Assembly: GCA_900754275.1 (NCBI GenBank)
Contig: CAAECF010000109.1
Coordinates: 1 to 64,000, forward strand
DNA: 64,000 nucleotides
Direction of reading: 5' to 3'
DNA from: an uncultured Collinsella sp.
Lineage (GTDB): Bacteria > Actinomycetota > Coriobacteriia > Coriobacteriales > Coriobacteriaceae
Shown here: positions 1-8,146 of the stretch, piece by piece
Numbering within the stretch: the stretch's first letter is position 1
Layout of the letters: every line of letters begins with the position of its first letter
Translations under genes and position numbers: made by a program
The notes under the pieces: model-generated
What the model was told of the DNA's origin: nothing
The model's database searches: none
What the model saw: the letters and a program-made list of their open reading frames with translations, nothing else

Positions 1-22
1 ACTGTTTCATCAGATAAAACCT

Positions 23-53
23 ACCAAAATTAACCTGTCCCTTTTTGACAGGT
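23..53 (-). terminator. Hairpin terminator / dispersed GGGACAGGTT repeat
   Basis: ACCTGTC (33-39) and GACAGGT (47-53) form a perfect 7-bp stem just beyond the racemase stop. On the minus strand it is followed by TTAATTTTGG, a weak terminator tail. The same word, CCAAAATtAACCTGTCCC, recurs at 41635-41694 and 42366-42380, so this is also one copy of a dispersed repeat family. Confidence 0.5.
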
Positions 54-59
54 CGGAAG

Positions 60-806
60 CTAGAGGCGGTAGGGGGCGCCGCTGCGGATGATGGATTCGC
101 GCACCAGGACATCCATGGCATCGAGGGTGATCTCGGGCATCTCTCGATACTTCTGCAGCACCGATAGCTCGGTGCAGGCCAGAATGACACGGTCGCAGCC
201 GCTACGGGCGAACTCCCACATCACGCGGTCGAACTTATCCATATCGGGCTCACGTCCGGCTTTCACATCATCGTAGATAAGCGACATCACATCGTTCTGA
301 CGTTTCTCGCTGGGATAGACGACCTCAACACCCGCAGCCTCGCATTCGCGGCCGTAGACGCCCGCGCCCACGGTTCCGTCGGTGCCCATAATGCCAATCT
401 TGTGCACCGGCTCGGCCGGCATACTCAGGTTGGGGTCGAACTCGCACTCCCCCATCACCGCACCCGCAAGGGCATAGCGCACCGACTCACGCGGCATGTG
501 GATAATCGGCACCTTCGTAAACGACTGGATCTGGTCGTAGAAGTAGTGCGACGTGTTGCAGGGAATGGCAATGTGCGCACAGCCCAGCGACTCGAGTGCC
601 TGGGCACACTCTTTCATGGTCGCCAGCAGCTTGGCATGCTCGCCGGTCTTAATGGCAAGCGTGCGGTCGGGCATGGTCGACTTGGAGAGCACCACCATGT
701 CGATATGTTCCTGATCGCAGGCAGCAGCCGTATGGCGCACCACCTGGTCGTAGTAATACGACGTGGCCTCGGCGCCCATGCCGCCGATAACTCCCAGCTT
801 TTCCAT
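60..806 (-). CDS. Aspartate/glutamate racemase family protein
   Basis: A 248-residue cofactor-independent racemase that probably interconverts L- and D-aspartate in the cytosol. The protein opens with KLGVIGGMG, and shows the two catalytic cysteines of the family in IPCNTSH (about residue 83) and LACTEL (about residue 214). The start is the ATG at 806 because AAGGAGG lies just upstream; the frame stays open for 28 more codons but without an RBS. It is the second gene of a two-gene operon behind an ATP-grasp ligase that resembles D-aspartate ligase, so the pair plausibly makes D-Asp and couples it to peptidoglycan precursors. The family is clear; the preference for Asp over Glu is inferred from context. 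Confidence 0.88.
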   Translation of the reverse strand: MEKLGVIGGMGAEATSYYYDQVVRHTAAACDQEHIDMVVLSKSTMPDRTLAIKTGEHAKLLATMKECAQALESLGCAHIAIPCNTSHYFYDQIQSFTKVPIIHMPRESVRYALAGAVMGECEFDPNLSMPAEPVHKIGIMGTDGTVGAGVYGRECEAAGVEVVYPSEKRQNDVMSLIYDDVKAGREPDMDKFDRVMWEFARSGCDRVILACTELSVLQKYREMPEITLDAMDVLVRESIIRSGAPYRL

Positions 807-890
807 CGCCGCCTCCTTGGTGACGCTTGCGCAATTGCGCGTATCATACCCGCGCCCGCCCGATGTAAACCGGACGGGCGCCGCACTCAT

Positions 891-2147
891 CTACTTGTAA
901 TACGTCTTGAACAGCTTAAAGTGGCGCAGCTTGGTGTGCCACATGCGCAGCCAGCGGTTAAAGACAAAGTCGCCCTTCATAAACGAAGGGTCGGCGCCCT
1001 TGCCTTCCTTGTCCAGGCGATGCACCTTAGCGCGCAGCTCGGGATCCTTGACGTACTTGTCGACGACGCCCATGGGAACGACCATCCACAGCGCCTCGTC
1101 CTGCGCCGTCACAAACTCCGGCTCAAACGGGCGGTTGAACACATACTCGTCCACCACATACTTGGCAACGTTAAAGCCGCTGTTAGTGACGTAGTAGTTG
1201 CTGCGACCTTGGCGCGTGTTGAAATCGAAGAACTTAAACGAGCCGTCGCGTTCGTCGTACTTAACGTCAAAGTTGGAATAACCCACAAAGTGAAGGTCCT
1301 CGAGCAACTTGCGCACGCCGCCCATGAGCTCGTCATTGGGCTCGGTGATGATACAGGCGTGGTTGCCGACACCGTGAGGCTGATGCTCCTCGAGCAGCAC
1401 GTGACCCAGGCACATCATGCGCACCTTGCCGTTGCGGTCGGAATAACTGGTGAGCACGCGCATGTACTCGTCATTGCCGGGCACGCGATCCTGCAAGATC
1501 AGGTCGTCGGTGTAGCCGCTGGCATACGAGTCGCGAATGACCTGTTCCAGCTCGGCACGGTCGGCAATCTCATAGGCCTTTTTCTGGCCCTCGAACTCGT
1601 GCTGCCACCACATGATGCCGTCAGAAGGCTTCAGAATCATCGGGTAAGGAAAATCGATCTGGTCGAGCACTTCGGCAGGTGCCTCGCCTTGGGCGTTCAG
1701 CATCGCCATGGTGAAGGTAAAGGTATGCGGATAGGGCACGCCATGCTTCTCGCACAGCTCGTAGAAGATCTCCTTCTTCTGACACTGCTCAAGCATGCTG
1801 TAGGGAGCGTAAGGCGCGACGATGTTATCCGCCAACTCATGGGCATCCTTGGCCTGAGCCACGAGGGCAACATAGTTATCGCCACAGCCCACAAGAACAA
1901 TCGTCTTATCGGCATGCGCTTGGGCAATGCCGTTGACGGTCCTGAGCATCACGGGCATGGTATCGATATCCACGTTGGGCGTGTAGTCGATAATCTGGCT
2001 GCGGTACGCGGGACCCGTCTGGTACTTGCCAAAGACCAGGCTCTTGACCTGGTACTCCTCGTAGAAGGCGCGCGCCACCGAATAGGCGTTGATGTCGCCA
2101 CCGAGCAGCACGGGAATAAACTCGCGCTCTGTAAACTGCAATGCCAT
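891..2147 (-). CDS. ATP-grasp carboxylate-amine ligase, probable D-aspartate ligase
   Basis: A 418-residue ATP-grasp enzyme. The N-terminal LLGGDINAYSVARAF segment is a Rossmann-like pre-ATP-grasp fold, and the middle holds the nucleotide-binding part (YPMILKPSDG, about residue 169) and the metal-site region FFDFNTRQGRSN (about residue 312), which is the family's acidic/Asn signature. AGGAAG precedes the ATG by a normal distance. Downstream lies an aspartate racemase; in enterococci a D-aspartate ligase of this family (Aslfm) adds the D-Asp cross-bridge to peptidoglycan precursors, which makes that role likely here. A different amino-acid substrate cannot be excluded from sequence. Confidence 0.8.
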   Translation of the reverse strand: MALQFTEREFIPVLLGGDINAYSVARAFYEEYQVKSLVFGKYQTGPAYRSQIIDYTPNVDIDTMPVMLRTVNGIAQAHADKTIVLVGCGDNYVALVAQAKDAHELADNIVAPYAPYSMLEQCQKKEIFYELCEKHGVPYPHTFTFTMAMLNAQGEAPAEVLDQIDFPYPMILKPSDGIMWWQHEFEGQKKAYEIADRAELEQVIRDSYASGYTDDLILQDRVPGNDEYMRVLTSYSDRNGKVRMMCLGHVLLEEHQPHGVGNHACIITEPNDELMGGVRKLLEDLHFVGYSNFDVKYDERDGSFKFFDFNTRQGRSNYYVTNSGFNVAKYVVDEYVFNRPFEPEFVTAQDEALWMVVPMGVVDKYVKDPELRAKVHRLDKEGKGADPSFMKGDFVFNRWLRMWHTKLRHFKLFKTYYK

Positions 2148-2540
2148 GGAAACTTCCTATCATGAACTGCCCACACAACGGGCGGTCTTTGCGCAACTGA
2201 TTTATTCTAGCGTGCCAAACCGCCGGCGCCCAAAGCTCCACCGTATCTATGGCAATCAGCGCAATTATCCAGCATGAAATCCGCCCTCGCCGTGATGGGA
2301 CCCTGTAGTTGCAAAACCCCACATGAGGCGACTTTTGATAAACAAAAACCCTCTCGACAGGGTTCCGTAACGTTAAAGTTGAACTCTATGGTTTCTCAAC
2401 AATTCACCATTCCCGCAGGTCAAGGCCAAAGCCTCAAGTTCAACTTGACCCTTTAGAACCTTTAAGGTTCAAGTTGAGGTCGAAAGCAGTAGTAGAATAC
2501 CGTTCGAACCATAACCTACGATTGATTGCAGAGGGACTGG
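2148..2540. other. Intergenic region with two tandem 7-1-7 palindromes
   Basis: This divergent 393-nt gap serves the D-Asp ligase operon (minus) and the secreted protein (plus). TCAAGTTCAACTTGA at 2434-2448 and GAACCTTTAAGGTTC at 2456-2470 are perfect 7-1-7 palindromes separated by seven bases, followed by CAAGTTGAGG. A related half site, AAAGTTGAAC, lies near 2374. Arrays of this kind usually are operators, or the two hairpins could be short RNA stems. A 60-codon frame across the region has no RBS or recognisable product and is not called. Confidence 0.5.
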
Positions 2541-3674
2541 ATGCAGCATTCGAATCATCGCACCGCAGCGTTCATTGCGTCGAAGCCGGCTCGTATCATC
2601 ACGAGCGCCGTGCTCGCCGTTGCGCTGACGGCCACGCCGATGCTCTCCCCCGTTGCGGCGTATGCCGCCTCGCAGGCAACGCAGGACCAGCTTTCCGCAG
2701 CCCAGCAGAAGATCGAAGCCGCCACGAGCGCCTACAACGACGCCCGCACCAAACTCGATGACCTGCAAAAGCAGATTGACTCCAATGAGGCAAGCATCGA
2801 GGAAATCGAGGCCAAGCTTCCCGAGCAGCAGGCCAAGGCAAGCTCCGCCATGCGCGATCTGTACAAGTATCAGAAGGGCACCAATCCCATCGTGAGCTTC
2901 CTGGTCAACGCACAGAGCCTGGGTGAGTTCATCACGACCTGCAAATACACCAACCAGATCACGAGCTCGAGCGTCGACGAGATCGAACAGCTTAATAACA
3001 TGCAAACCGAACTCGAGCAGAACAAGGCTGAGCTCCAGCAGGCCAAGTCTCAGCTTGAGGCAGAGCAGAAAAACGCCGAGGATGCGTTGGCTCAGGCCCA
3101 GCAGCTCCGCAGCGAGGCACAGGCAAAAGCCGAGCAGGAAAATGCCGCCGAGCTTGCCAAGCTTGAGGCCGATAAGGCCGCTGCCGCCGAGAAGATCTCG
3201 GGCGAGGGCGTAAGCGGCAGCAATTCCAGCAGCCAGGCCACCAACACCAACACCACCATCGACACCACGGTGAACAACGCCAATACCGGTAGCTCCGATT
3301 ACGATTCGTTCATTAATGAGTGGACGAGCCGCATCGACAATTATCTCGCCGGCTCCCCCATGGCAGGCCAGGGCTATAACTTTGCCGTCGCCGCTTGGAA
3401 TACCGGTGTCGACCCCCGTTGGTCCCCCGCCATCGCCTGCATCGAGAGCACCAAGGGTGCTTATTGCGCCAATTCTTACAACGCCTGGGGCTGGAGTGCC
3501 CGTGGCGGCGGTTGGCGCAGCTTTGGCAGCTGGAGCGAGGGCATCTCCGCTCACGTTGCCTATCTGGGCGCCAACTACGGCTCCACCCTTACCCCGGCAG
3601 CGGCCAAAAAGTACTGCCCGCCCACGTGGCAGGACTGGTACAACAAAGTCGCCGCTCAGATGAACCGCATCTAA
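2541..3674 (+). CDS. Secreted coiled-coil cell-wall protein with C-terminal lysozyme-like domain
   Basis: A 377-residue exported protein. Residues 1 to about 44 are a signal peptide (basic start, then SAVLAVALTATPMLSPVAAYAA). Residues about 45-220 form a long coiled coil rich in Gln, Glu, Ala and Lys, like the PcsB/RipC-type N-terminal domains, followed by a Ser/Asn/Thr linker. The last ~125 residues (WTSRIDNYLAG..., IACIESTKGAYC, NAWGWSARGGGWRSFGSW) resemble glucosaminidase or lysozyme-like folds, with a Glu in ACIES that could be catalytic. The frame extends 5' to a TTG at 2526, but AGAGGGA sits before the ATG at 2541. A role in cell-wall remodelling is likely; the exact bond is unknown. 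Confidence 0.75.
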   Translation: MQHSNHRTAAFIASKPARIITSAVLAVALTATPMLSPVAAYAASQATQDQLSAAQQKIEAATSAYNDARTKLDDLQKQIDSNEASIEEIEAKLPEQQAKASSAMRDLYKYQKGTNPIVSFLVNAQSLGEFITTCKYTNQITSSSVDEIEQLNNMQTELEQNKAELQQAKSQLEAEQKNAEDALAQAQQLRSEAQAKAEQENAAELAKLEADKAAAAEKISGEGVSGSNSSSQATNTNTTIDTTVNNANTGSSDYDSFINEWTSRIDNYLAGSPMAGQGYNFAVAAWNTGVDPRWSPAIACIESTKGAYCANSYNAWGWSARGGGWRSFGSWSEGISAHVAYLGANYGSTLTPAAAKKYCPPTWQDWYNKVAAQMNRI

Positions 3675-3684
3675 GCGCAACTGC

Positions 3685-3713
3685 AAAGGGCCCCAATGGG
3701 GCCCTTTTCTTTT
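3685..3713. terminator. Bidirectional rho-independent terminator
   Basis: AAAGGGCCCC / GGGGCCCTTT forms a 10-bp perfect stem around an AAT loop with T-runs on the plus strand. It sits between the convergent secreted-protein gene and kinase gene and overlaps the kinase stop codon. Confidence 0.9.
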
Positions 3714-5103
3714 AGGTAGCGGAGGTATCGACGACGCCGGTCGCATTGGCAATCGCGACTATGACGATCATGCATAGGAGCAGCACACCCAATGCCTTGA
3801 GCCAGAGTTTCGCGAGTTTCTTGCCGCGATGGCTGTCGAGCAGTGCGAATCGCCGACGAAGACGGCGCTTATCGAGCAGCGCAAAATGCATAAGCACCAT
3901 AAGGCCATCGACAAAGAAAAAATACTCGATTATGAGAAGCCACGTCGGGTAGCTTTGGTTTGCTCCCGTGGGGTGAAAGACGGCAAAGTGACTTCCGGCA
4001 AAGAACACAAGTAGCGAGAAGCAGACGAGCGCATTCCAAATGCGCCCCAGAGACTCCGGAACGCGAGAGAGCAGACCGCATGCAGCGGAGGCGGCAGGCC
4101 TAGGAAGCCCTGCGGGGTTCTGGAGCCCTTGGAGCGTCAACACCGTCTCCGAGGCCGGAGTACGGACAGGCGCAGGTGTAGGAGGCCGCACGGGGCGGCT
4201 CAGATCGTATGCCGAGCGCGTCGCCCGTCCCAACGCTTCCGCACTCGCAAAACGCTTGGCCGGGTCGAGCGCCATCGACATGCAGACGGCATCGGCAAGT
4301 GGAGTGGGAATGCCACGCGCCTCGCATTGCTCGCGCATGTCGAGCCCTGGTTTAGGGTCGACTCCCGTCAAGCAGAAGAACAACAGGGCGCCAAGTGCGT
4401 AGACGTCGCTGCGCACACTCGTCTGCCCAAACCCATACTGCTCGGGCGGCGCATAGGGTCGCGTGCCAAACTTGACGGTGTCGGCATCGGCGCCATCGCG
4501 CCATACGCGCGCGATCCCCAAGTCGATAATCACCAGCGACGAAAACGTCAGGCCCTCATCGAGCGTACAGTTCGCACCCGTCACGATGATATTCGACGGT
4601 TTGAGGTCGCGATGGATCACCGGCGCCGACGTCTCCCCCGCCATTGCAAAACCGGCGTGGAGCTCGCCCACGGCATCGCATAGGGCAGGATACAATTCAC
4701 GCGCATAATCGGGGGTGGCTCCCAGACGGTCCACCAGCACCCCGAGCGTCTCCCCTTCGATGTATTCCATAACCACGTTGAGCTCGTCGCCCACACGACG
4801 ACAATCGACGATTCTGGGCAGGTGCTCAAAACGCCTGCCTGCCCGCTGAGCGGCAAACAGACGCTCGTATGCCCCGCCGATTTGAGCCGAGGCATCGATG
4901 CGTTTACGGACAAAGGGGCCGAGCGAACCACCACCGGTTCCTTCAAAGTACACGAGCTCGGTTGTTTCAACGGACGAGCGCCTAAGTACACGCTCCACGC
5001 GATAGCTGTCGTCGCGATCGAGCGACGCCAGATGTTCGGCAAGCGCTGCGGTCAGCTCGTCATCGGAATATGTTGTGATCTGAGTATCCATAGCCTCCAT
5101 CAT
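3712..5103 (-). CDS. Membrane-anchored Ser/Thr protein kinase
   Basis: About 463 residues. The kinase domain covers roughly residues 25-290. It carries the catalytic loop VIHRDLKPSNII, IDLGIAR in place of the usual DFG (so DLG, with the metal-binding Asp kept), and the activation-segment end PYAPPEQYG. A proline-rich linker follows, then three hydrophobic segments near the C-terminus that would anchor it in the membrane. The start is ambiguous: an ATG pair at 5103, an ATG at 5091 with GGAGG only two bases away, or a GTG at 5121. The gene follows a small HTH protein on the same strand, probably in one operon, which suggests a paired sensor or regulatory unit. PASTA repeats are absent, so it is not the classical PknB. 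Confidence 0.88.
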   Translation of the reverse strand: MMEAMDTQITTYSDDELTAALAEHLASLDRDDSYRVERVLRRSSVETTELVYFEGTGGGSLGPFVRKRIDASAQIGGAYERLFAAQRAGRRFEHLPRIVDCRRVGDELNVVMEYIEGETLGVLVDRLGATPDYARELYPALCDAVGELHAGFAMAGETSAPVIHRDLKPSNIIVTGANCTLDEGLTFSSLVIIDLGIARVWRDGADADTVKFGTRPYAPPEQYGFGQTSVRSDVYALGALLFFCLTGVDPKPGLDMREQCEARGIPTPLADAVCMSMALDPAKRFASAEALGRATRSAYDLSRPVRPPTPAPVRTPASETVLTLQGLQNPAGLPRPAASAACGLLSRVPESLGRIWNALVCFSLLVFFAGSHFAVFHPTGANQSYPTWLLIIEYFFFVDGLMVLMHFALLDKRRLRRRFALLDSHRGKKLAKLWLKALGVLLLCMIVIVAIANATGVVDTSAT

Positions 5104-5189
5104 AGCGCAGGGCGCAGACACCCCATGGCATCCGCGCCCCGTTCGTTTGCATCGTTGTTCGGCAGCTCCGCCGGCTCAGATATCAGCCG

Positions 5190-5612
5190 CTAACTCACCG
5201 TCTCCTCGCCAAAGCGATACAGCTCCTCGTTGACCTTTTGGAGGCTGCACCCGCGATCGATGCAAAAGATGATAATCGCATCACGGCGATCCTTGCAGTT
5301 AAGGACGCTTACCCCGGCAGCCGTCAGTGCACGGTTGGTCTCTTTGAGCGTCAGCGCCATCGCAAAGGCAATCTGCAGCACCTTATTGCGACTCGGATTG
5401 CGCGAACCAGTAAAGATCTGATAGCCAAAGGTCTCGTTGAGGTCGGCCATACGCACCACGCGCGAACGCTCCAAGCCCTTTTCCTGCAGCAGCTGCTTCA
5501 GGTAGTCCGAAAGCGACGGGGCGGCAAAGTCGTGCTCCCTGATATAGCCATCGATGTTCGGCGCATCGAGAAGCTCATTGAGCAACTCCTCGGTCAGCTT
5601 TTTATCGGGCAT
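5190..5612 (-). CDS. Small helix-turn-helix regulator preceding the kinase
   Basis: A 140-residue cytosolic protein. Residues about 33-100 (LSDYLKQLLQEKGLERSRVVRMADLNETFGYQIFTGSRNPSRNKVLQIAFAM, described here by its ends) read as an XRE/Cro-like HTH: helix, turn with a YQIF insertion, then a recognition helix with SRNPSRNK. GGAGGTGAAG stands at the right distance from the ATG. It lies directly upstream of the Ser/Thr kinase with a gap under 100 nt, so it may be the kinase's substrate or its regulator. That partnership is inferred from position only. Confidence 0.75.
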   Translation of the reverse strand: MPDKKLTEELLNELLDAPNIDGYIREHDFAAPSLSDYLKQLLQEKGLERSRVVRMADLNETFGYQIFTGSRNPSRNKVLQIAFAMALTLKETNRALTAAGVSVLNCKDRRDAIIIFCIDRGCSLQKVNEELYRFGEETVS

Positions 5613-5644
5613 ACGACTTCACCTCCCCCAGTGCATGCAACATG

Positions 5645-6088
5645 CTAGAAACCGCTTACGTCCGAACGCTCCCAGCTAGCAACCTGGTCGGGAGACACCG
5701 TACCCAGCGCCTCGAACTTCCAGGAGCCGCCCGCCTTCAGATGATTGGTGTTTGCAAGAGCCGTTCCAACCTGGTTGCCATCGGCATCATACAGAACATA
5801 CTCAATCTGAATGTAGCTCTTTTCCTTGTCCGTGTTATTGGTCAGCGTGCCCGTGATCTTATAGGCAAACTGATTGGAGGTGTCTTCAGCCTCGTCAGCA
5901 ATGGTATACGGTTCTTGCGGTTCTTTTTGCTCCTCAGCCTGCTGTGTCGTCTCGGCAGGTTTTGCCGAATCGCTCGCAGACGAATCGGTTGAATTGCCAC
6001 CCATAGAGCCCACGGCACCGACGATAACCAGCACCACGATGACGCCTAGGACAATCTTGCCGATCGGCTTCTTTCCCTCTTTTGCCAT
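5645..6088 (-). CDS. Membrane-anchored FxLYD-domain-like protein
   Basis: A 147-residue protein with one N-terminal transmembrane helix (KIVLGVIVVLVIVGAVG, about residues 11-27), an acidic Ser/Glu-rich spacer, and a C-terminal beta-sandwich (KITGTLTNNTDKEKSYIQIEYVLYDADGN, described by its start and end). The C-terminus matches the FxLYD pattern: an early 'G.v.N.t...', a YVLYDADGNQVG strand, and a final W-F-E-A strand. It would sit outside the cell, tethered. Function is unknown. AAGGATGAATA precedes the ATG. Confidence 0.75.
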   Translation of the reverse strand: MAKEGKKPIGKIVLGVIVVLVIVGAVGSMGGNSTDSSASDSAKPAETTQQAEEQKEPQEPYTIADEAEDTSNQFAYKITGTLTNNTDKEKSYIQIEYVLYDADGNQVGTALANTNHLKAGGSWKFEALGTVSPDQVASWERSDVSGF

Positions 6089-6252
6089 TATTCATCCTTC
6101 CTACGATCCGGCTACCGTGCCGGCACACAGCACATCATAGGAAGGATTGAATTTGAATTCATTAGCTGAGAGCTAAGGTTGCGGTAAACGGCCAATGCAG
6201 CTATCCAGACGCCGAGCAAACGCACTTTGCGTGACCGTCTGCTGGCAGCGCA

Positions 6253-6576
6253 TCAACCCACCGTGACGGATTTCCCGGTAAAGGCACTGATCATCAACAG
6301 GGCAAAGAACACCAGGTAGCTGACACTCAGCGGGTACGCAGTGATCAGGAATACGACCCAGCCGACATTGGTTTTACCGTCGGCACGGCGTTGCCCGCGA
6401 TTGCGGCAGAGCCAAATCGTCACGCCGATGGCAGTGATAAACAGTACGAGTGCCGCCGCAGCCAGCCCAGCAAGCACAAACATCACGCCAATGCTCACAG
6501 CAATGACCGGAAGTAGCAGCAAACCACACCCGCATCCACCCGGACTATATACGGCAGATTGCCGACGTCGCCTCAT
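6253..6576 (-). CDS. Small hypothetical membrane protein
   Basis: A 107-residue protein with a Gly/Cys-rich start (PGGCGCGLLLLP) and three predicted membrane helices. No family is recognised. The ATG at 6576 lies three bases after the stop of the upstream amidohydrolase and uses a GGAG inside that gene's last codons, so the two are translationally coupled. A GTG at 6582 is possible but lacks spacing. Confidence 0.6.
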   Translation of the reverse strand: MRRRRQSAVYSPGGCGCGLLLLPVIAVSIGVMFVLAGLAAAALVLFITAIGVTIWLCRNRGQRRADGKTNVGWVVFLITAYPLSVSYLVFFALLMISAFTGKSVTVG

Positions 6577-6578
6577 CG

Positions 6579-7766
6579 TCACTCCATCACGAGCAATCGT
6601 TTGTAGACATCGAGGCCCTTGAGTAGGATTTCCTCGTCAAAGAGCATGGTATCGGTATGCAGAGCGCTCGTGGCATAGGCGGGGCAGCCATCCGAATCGC
6701 TCGGGTTTTCTTGACCCTCCGGCACGCCCGTGCCCAGCAAGAAGAACACGCCCGGCAGATGACGCTGATAGAACGCGAAATCCTCGGCGATTAGCAGTGG
6801 CTCGTCCACAAGTTGCAGCTCGGACAAGGCAGGCGCAATGTGGGCGAACAGCTCGGGGTCGTTATCGACCGGCGGATAGCCCTCGGCAAAGTCGAGGTCG
6901 TACGTGCAGCCTGTTGCGGCGCAGGCCTCGTCCAACACGCGGCGCACGCCCTCGCGCGCACGGTCGAACATACCGTCCGTAAACACGCGCAGGCTGCCAG
7001 CCACATGGGCCTCCCCCGCCACCGCATTGCAGACGGTGCCGGCCTGCAGCAGGCCGAACTTACCAATGCAGGGCTCGTCGGCACCCAACTCGTCCATGAG
7101 CTCGCGCTCGGAAACCAAGAACTTGGCCGCTGCCAGCGCGGCATCATGCGATTCCTCGACTGGAACGCCGTAGGTCTTGGCGATATGGATGCTCGTGCCA
7201 TGGATATGAATGTGCGTCTCACTTGAGCGCGCCAGCAGCGGACCGGAACAGCTCGCCAACGTGCCGGCGGGCAAATCGGGCCATACGTGGAAGCCGAAGA
7301 TGCGATCCGCCCCGTAGCGCTCGAATACGCCGCTCTCACACACCGTCTTGGCGCCACCGGTCGTTTCCTCGGCCGGCTGAAACACAAAGAGCACGTTGCG
7401 CTTGATGGCACCCGGCTGCTCACGAATCGTGCGATCGACATAAGTCGCGGCGGCAAGCACCATGGCCATGTGTCCATCGTGCCCGCAAGCATGCATCTTG
7501 CCGGGATGGGTCGAAGCGAACGCTGCCCCCGTTGCCTCGGCAATGGGCAGCGCATCCATATCGGCGCGAATCGCCGTGGCATGCGCGGCGCCAACGCCAG
7601 CGTCGAAGAAAGCGCAGACGCAGCCGGGGCACGGATGGGTCACCTCGCAGGCGAGCGGAGCGAGCACGCCTTCAATATAGGCGATAGTCTGCGGAAGATC
7701 GAAGTCGAGCTCCGGAATGCGGTGCAAGTCGCGACGATAACGACGGAGTTCTTGGAGCTCGGTCAT
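6579..7766 (-). CDS. M20 family amidohydrolase, candidate N-acetyl-diaminopimelate deacetylase
   Basis: A 395-residue zinc/manganese amidohydrolase. It shows RRDLHRIPEL at the N-terminus, the metal-binding MHACGHDGHMAM, the acidic FQPAEE motif and the C-terminal AEDFAFY metal ligand region. The start is the ATG at 7766 because AAAGGA precedes it with a 6-nt spacer; an ATG 15 nt earlier lacks one. M20D enzymes remove acyl groups from amino acids. The gene is divergent from a lysine-riboswitch-controlled dap operon that includes DapH, the acetyl-branch acyltransferase, and in Bacillus subtilis the dapH gene is followed by an M20D deacetylase. That role is therefore attractive here but unproven. 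Hippurate or indole-acetyl-amino-acid hydrolase are alternatives. Confidence 0.82.
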   Translation of the reverse strand: MTELQELRRYRRDLHRIPELDFDLPQTIAYIEGVLAPLACEVTHPCPGCVCAFFDAGVGAAHATAIRADMDALPIAEATGAAFASTHPGKMHACGHDGHMAMVLAAATYVDRTIREQPGAIKRNVLFVFQPAEETTGGAKTVCESGVFERYGADRIFGFHVWPDLPAGTLASCSGPLLARSSETHIHIHGTSIHIAKTYGVPVEESHDAALAAAKFLVSERELMDELGADEPCIGKFGLLQAGTVCNAVAGEAHVAGSLRVFTDGMFDRAREGVRRVLDEACAATGCTYDLDFAEGYPPVDNDPELFAHIAPALSELQLVDEPLLIAEDFAFYQRHLPGVFFLLGTGVPEGQENPSDSDGCPAYATSALHTDTMLFDEEILLKGLDVYKRLLVME

Positions 7767-7916
7767 AGGGATTCCTTTCATAGGCGCGCGCCAGTTACCA
7801 TCTTATTGTGCCGCAAGATTGCCGCACCCTTATTTCCAGCATATCCCTGCATTTTTTAAACGTTATATACGAATACTCTTGTTTGGTAAAGTGCAACGTG
7901 ATAGGGTCTTTACCAC

Positions 7917-8077
7917 TTGATAGAGGCGCGGGCACGAAGAGCCGCGGGCGAGCCGGCAGGCTTTGACCCCGTGGGGAGGCGAAACCCGCCGAACTGGGTT
8001 TTTCGGGCACGAACAACCTGGTGGGCCTGTGGGAAACACCCACAGGACTGTCTGCAGCAATGCGGGAGCGCTATCCG
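7917..8077 (+). ncRNA. Lysine riboswitch (L box) aptamer
   Basis: The leader carries the conserved lysine aptamer: GATAGAGGCGC opening at 7919, AAGAG at about 7937, the GGCTTTGACC segment, GGGGAGGCGAAACCCGCCGAA-type P3 (about 7972-7991), a long P4 hairpin (CCTGTGGG aaac CCCACAGG) and the closing GGAGCGCTATC at 8065-8075. P1 pairs GATAG (7919-7923) with CTATC (8071-8075). It sits 70 nt before lysA, the expected position for feedback control of lysine synthesis. Confidence 0.92.
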
Positions 8078-8132
8078 GACATTGGGTCCACGCTATGCGG
8101 ATTCGATGCGCAGATGGCGCCGTCTGGATAGC
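8070..8132 (+). promoter_or_regulatory. lysA leader: Riboswitch expression platform (anti-P1 pairing)
   Basis: GCTATCCGGAC (8070-8080) contains the 3' strand of the aptamer P1 helix and is complementary, with one G-U pair, to GTCTGGATAGC (8122-8132). The two states are mutually exclusive: lysine-bound P1, or this alternative stem. The downstream arm ends right against the GAGG ribosome binding site (8133-8136) and there is no T-run, so control of translation initiation seems more likely than transcription termination. Confidence 0.6.
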
Positions 8133-8146
8133 GAGGTTTACGGGAC

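Noticed and set aside
402..2165. 587-codon plus-strand frame opposite the D-Asp ligase
   Set aside because: It is a mirror of the real minus-strand gene in a GC-rich coding region and its protein has no recognisable domain.
2274..2456. 60-codon frame before the secreted protein
   Set aside because: No RBS and covers the tandem palindromes.
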